DNA of 64,000 nucleotides. Source: JANXQG01 sp963824275. Lineage in GTDB: Bacteria; Planctomycetota; Planctomycetia; Pirellulales; Thermoguttaceae. A model generated the notes under the pieces. That model was not told the origin of the DNA and did no database searches. It was given only the letters and a program-made list of their open reading frames with translations. The stretch spans positions 1,178,001 through 1,242,000 of the forward strand of contig CAWGOT010000003.1 of NCBI GenBank assembly GCA_963824275.1. The letters are read 5' to 3'. Positions 60,726-64,000 of this stretch are shown piece after piece (position 1 is the stretch's first letter; every line of letters begins with the position of its first letter). Both the position numbers and the translations under genes were made by a program.

Positions 60726-63700
60726 ATGAGCAAGTCATTCGAGCAGGGCAAGGCCGAAATCGGCAAACTGGTAGAGTACTTTTCGACCAACAAGGCCGCT
60801 TTTCACGACCCCAGCATCAAGGAAGCGGACGTTTGCGCAAGCCTCATCGAGCTTTTTTTCGTGGCTCTTGGCTGGGACGTGCGGAATACCGAAATGGTTG
60901 CGCCGCAAAACCGTGAAGTCATCCCCCAGGAAAAACTCGACGATGAAGGGCATAGCAAATCCCCGGACTACGCCTTTCGCGCCGACTGACTCCCAAATTC
61001 TATGCCGAAGCGAAAAAACCGTCCGTCAACATCAAGGACGACGCTGCCCCCGCCTACCAACTTCGCCGCTATGCTTGGAGTGCCAAGCTGCCGTTGTCGA
61101 TTCTGACCAATTTCCAGGAATTCGCTGTTTTCGAAGGCGGAACGAAGCCGGCGCACAGCGACAAGGCGAACAAAGCACGCATTTGGTATTTCACATTTGA
61201 CGAATATGTGGATCGCTGGCGCGAAATCTGGGATGTGTTTTCCTACGCGGCTGTGTTGGGCGGGCAGTTCGACCAATTCGCCGGCTCGAAGAAGGGCAAG
61301 CGCCCAACGGCCACGGTCGATGCCGAATTCCTGAAGGAAATTGAAGGTTGGCGCGAATCGCTGGCGCGCAACATGGCCCTGCGCAACCCCAAGCTCTCCA
61401 GCGAAGACCTGAATAAGGCGGTGCAGCTCACTATCGACCGCATCATTTTTCTTCGCATGGCCGAAGACCGCGGGGTTGAACAGGCAGAACTGCTGCTCGG
61501 ATTGACGGAACGGCCGGAGATTTACCGCCGCTTCATGAAAGACATTTGCCGGAGGGCCGACGACAAGTACAATTCCGGCCTGTTCCATTTCGACGAAGAG
61601 CCTGGCGTTGAAAGCGAGCCCGACAAACTGACGCCCCGCCTCGTTGTGGACGACAAGGTTCTCAAGCCGATCCTGACCGACCTGTATTTTCCGTCGCCTT
61701 ACGCTTTCCAAGTTCTGCCGGTCGAAATTCTGGGCAACATCTACGAGCAGTTTCTCGGCAAGGTGATTCGGCTGACCAAGGGCCATCAGGCCAAGGTGGA
61801 AGAAAAGCCCGAAGTCCGCAAGGCAGGCGGTGTGTACTATACGCCAGCCTACATCGTCGATTACATCGTCAAAAATACCGTGGGGGCAATGATCGACGGC
61901 AAGAGCCCCGCGCAATTGGCCGGAAGAGGCAAAGGACGACCATTGCGAATTTTGGATATGGCCTGCGGGAGCGGATCGTTCCTGTTGGGCGCTTACCAGC
62001 ATCTCTTGAGTTATTGTCTGAAGTGGTACACGGAGAACGGACCCGAAAAGCACGACAAGGCCGTTTGGCAATCCAACGGGCAGGGCGCCTGGCGGCTGAC
62101 TATCGGTGAACGAAAACGAATCCTGACGACGCACATTTTCGGCGTCGATATCGACCCCCAAGCCGTTGAAGTCACCAAACTCAGCCTGCTCTTGAAAGTC
62201 CTGGAAGGCGAAACCGACGAATCGCTGGGCAAGCAGACGCAGAGGAAGCTGTTCGATGATCGCGCGTTGCCTAACCTCGACCAGAACATCAAGTGCGGGA
62301 ATTCGCTGATCGGTCCGGACTACTTCACCGGCCGGTTGATCCCAGACGACGAAGCGCTGAGGCGTGTGAATGCGTTCAACTGGAAGACCGCATTCCCCGA
62401 GGCGACCGCTTCGGGCGGATTCGACTGCATCGTCGGCAATCCTCCCTATATCCGCATCCAGATGATGAAGGAATGGGCTCCCCTGGAGGTCGAGGTCTAC
62501 AAGGGACTTTACCGCTCGGCGAACAGCGGCAATTACGACATTTACGTCGTGTTCGTCGAACGGGGTTTGCAACTCTTGAGCCCGCGGGGCCGGCTTGGTT
62601 TCATCCTTCCGAACAAGTTCTTTAATTCGCGGTACGGCGAACCTATCCGCTCCATCGTGGCGGATGGAAAGTACCTTTCGCACGTCGTTCACTTTGGCGC
62701 CGAGCAGGTCTTCGAGGGCGCGACTGACGTATACCTGCTTGGTGTTTCTCGACAAGTCCGGCGCGGAAGTGCCGTTTCGTGCAGGTTGACGACCTGGTTT
62801 CGTGGCGACAATCGGGCAAGGGAATCGAAGGTTCGATTCCGGTCAGGCAAGTCACTTCCGCCGAGTGGAACTTTACCGTGGGGGCAAGTTCCGGCCTGTG
62901 CAGGAAGCTGCGCCGGATGGCCGTCAAGCTGGGCGACGTTGCCGACATTTTCGTCGGCCTGCAAACGATGCCGACGACGTTTTCATCATGGATCTCGCAA
63001 AAGAGACGCAGCAAACGCTTCGCTTGAAATCCGAGGCGCTGGGAACTGAACGAGCCTTTGAGAAAGATCTGTTGTTTCCGCTTGTGAGCGGGACGGATAT
63101 TGACTCTTACGCCCCGCTGCCGAATCGACAGTACATTCTTTTCCCCTATTGCGCCGGCGATGGCACGGCTGAGTTGTTGCCCATCGCGGAGATCCTGGAG
63201 CGATTCCCGAAAACCGCCGCCTACCTCCTGGAGAACAAGAGCCGGCTCGAAGGCCGCGAGAAGGGCAAGTTTCGCGGACAAGGCTGGCACCGTTTCGGAC
63301 GCAATCAGAACCTTGGAATTCAAGATCGCGTCAAGCTTTGCGTCCCAAGACTCGTTCAGCGTCTACATGCGGGCTATGACAGGAAGGGCCATCACTTCCT
63401 GGATAATGTCGATGTCGGCGGAGTGACATTTAAGACGCAATTCGAGTCGCAGACGCTCGAATACCTCTTGGGCTTGCTGAACTCGCGGCTCTTGCGATGG
63501 TACTTTCCGTTCATTAGTGCGCCGTTTCGCGGGGGATGGCGGTCGGCGAACAGGCAATTCCTTTCCCTTTTGCCCTTTCGCGCGATTGATCTTGCCGACA
63601 AGTCGGACAACGCCAGGCATGCCCGGATCGTGGCTCTGGTCGAGCAAATGCTCAGTCTGCACAAGTCGCTTCATGCGGCGGACTCCGAAAAGTCTCAGGA

Positions 63701-63862
63701 TGTCTCCGGCGCCAAATTGCCGCCACGGACGCGGAAATCGACAGGCTGGTCTACGACCTGTACGCCCTGACCGAAGAGGAAATTGCGGTTGTCGAAGGCG
63801 CCGCGGCTAATGAAAGCGGCGTCCAATCAGCCAAGCGTGCTGCTGAGAATCCCGGCGGTTGA
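60726..63862 (+). CDS. Type IIG restriction-modification enzyme, Eco57I-like (four frameshifts)
   Basis: One chain appears to combine nuclease, N6-adenine methyltransferase and target recognition. The N-terminal nuclease has SPDYAFR and, after a shift near 60987, KFYAEAKKPSVNIKDD (PD...ExK). The methyltransferase has motif I ILDMACGSGSFLLGAY and motif IV IVGNPPYIRI, with IFGVDIDPQAVEVTKLSLL between. The C-terminal target recognition part reads QYILFPYCAGDGTAELLPIA and LLGLLNSRLLRWYFPFISAP. Further shifts lie near 62750, 62985 and 63710; all four correspond to one base missing. No separate specificity or restriction gene is adjacent. The stop codon TGA (63860-63862) lies inside a copied helicase segment. 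About 1,045 residues. Confidence 0.85.
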
Positions 63863-63950
63863 GCAGGATTTCGGCCACGACCACAAGCACGGGAGCGGAC
63901 GGGTTTTCTCGGCGATTGCCGGTCACCAGGCCGACGTTGGCGGCCTGGAA
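63856..63950 (-). pseudogene. Duplicated internal segment of the helicase gene
   Basis: This stretch matches 60186-60281 in the helicase gene with about eight mismatches and one 1-base gap. On the minus strand it reads GFQAANVGLVTGNRRENPS and APVLVVVAEILLNR, then leaves the homology and stops. Neither end of a helicase is present. It lies directly after, and slightly overlaps, the restriction-modification gene, so the two helicase segments are direct repeats around that gene. In this copy the homopolymer is G3 (63901-63903), and the frame is intact. Confidence 0.7.
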
Positions 63951-64000
63951 CCCACTCGTCTGCCGGTCCTTCCAAAGTACCTTGTCTGCTTACAAGTGGC

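Overview
The window most likely comes from a planctomycete, probably a metagenome-assembled or long-read genome of the Pirellulales type. I base this on several features: a fused SecD-SecF gene directly after yajC, a serine/threonine kinase with a DLG motif and a C-terminal membrane anchor, a protein of the Minf_1886 type known from Planctomycetes and Verrucomicrobia, a truncated DUF1559-like membrane protein, many large exported proteins without recognisable family, and several dispersed palindromic repeats. The taxonomic call is inference from gene content; no rRNA or tRNA gene was found.

Layout. 0.3-9.9 kb is an accessory stretch: a Uma2 nuclease-like gene and a Uma2 remnant, an ankyrin-repeat gene, a secreted glycosidase-like protein, an AAA/DUF234 ATPase, a histone-deacetylase-fold hydrolase, a membrane dual-specificity phosphatase, and a broken DUF6932-type gene coupled to an XRE regulator behind a near-consensus promoter. 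9.9-14.6 kb carries three leftward genes (a large unknown protein, a truncated membrane protein, an exported WD40-like protein). 15.0-31.8 kb is a long run of rightward genes. From 17.85 kb it is a tight operon with ATGA overlaps that encodes exported coiled-coil proteins in two apparent paralogous pairs, proteins with von Willebrand A-like domains, a MacB/FtsX-like ABC transporter with ATPase and permease in one chain, and a final exported protein. This is the best candidate for an undescribed system. 31.9-33.3 kb is mostly non-coding. 33.3-39.5 kb holds yajC, secDF with a very repetitive insert, and the kinase. 39.7-43.7 kb has a huge broken exported protein and a flippase-like membrane protein on the minus strand.

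44.0-51.5 kb is a surface-glycan or glycolipid region: two small membrane proteins with cytoplasmic winged-helix-like tails plus a family 2 glycosyltransferase on the plus strand, and an epimerase, a zinc alcohol dehydrogenase, a methyltransferase, a small-molecule kinase and an ArnT-like glycosyltransferase on the minus strand. 51.6-58.0 kb holds an HD/PAS/GGDEF signalling protein, a fumarylacetoacetate hydrolase-family enzyme, a PSP1 protein, the Minf_1886 protein and two membrane proteins. 58.0-64 kb holds a Ski2-type helicase that carries a small inverted-repeat element inside its reading frame, then a single-chain type IIG restriction-modification gene, then a roughly 95-bp second copy of an internal helicase segment.

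An important caveat: more than 20 genes are interrupted by single-base frameshifts, about 35 in total. At two sites the cause is visible as a one-base homopolymer difference. Long intact genes (secDF, the 898-residue protein, the kinase) lie between broken ones, so most of these are probably sequencing or assembly errors. I therefore give each broken gene as one joined feature and state where the frame changes. A few items (Uma2 remnant, DUF6932 gene, macro-domain remnant, helicase segment) are genuinely truncated.
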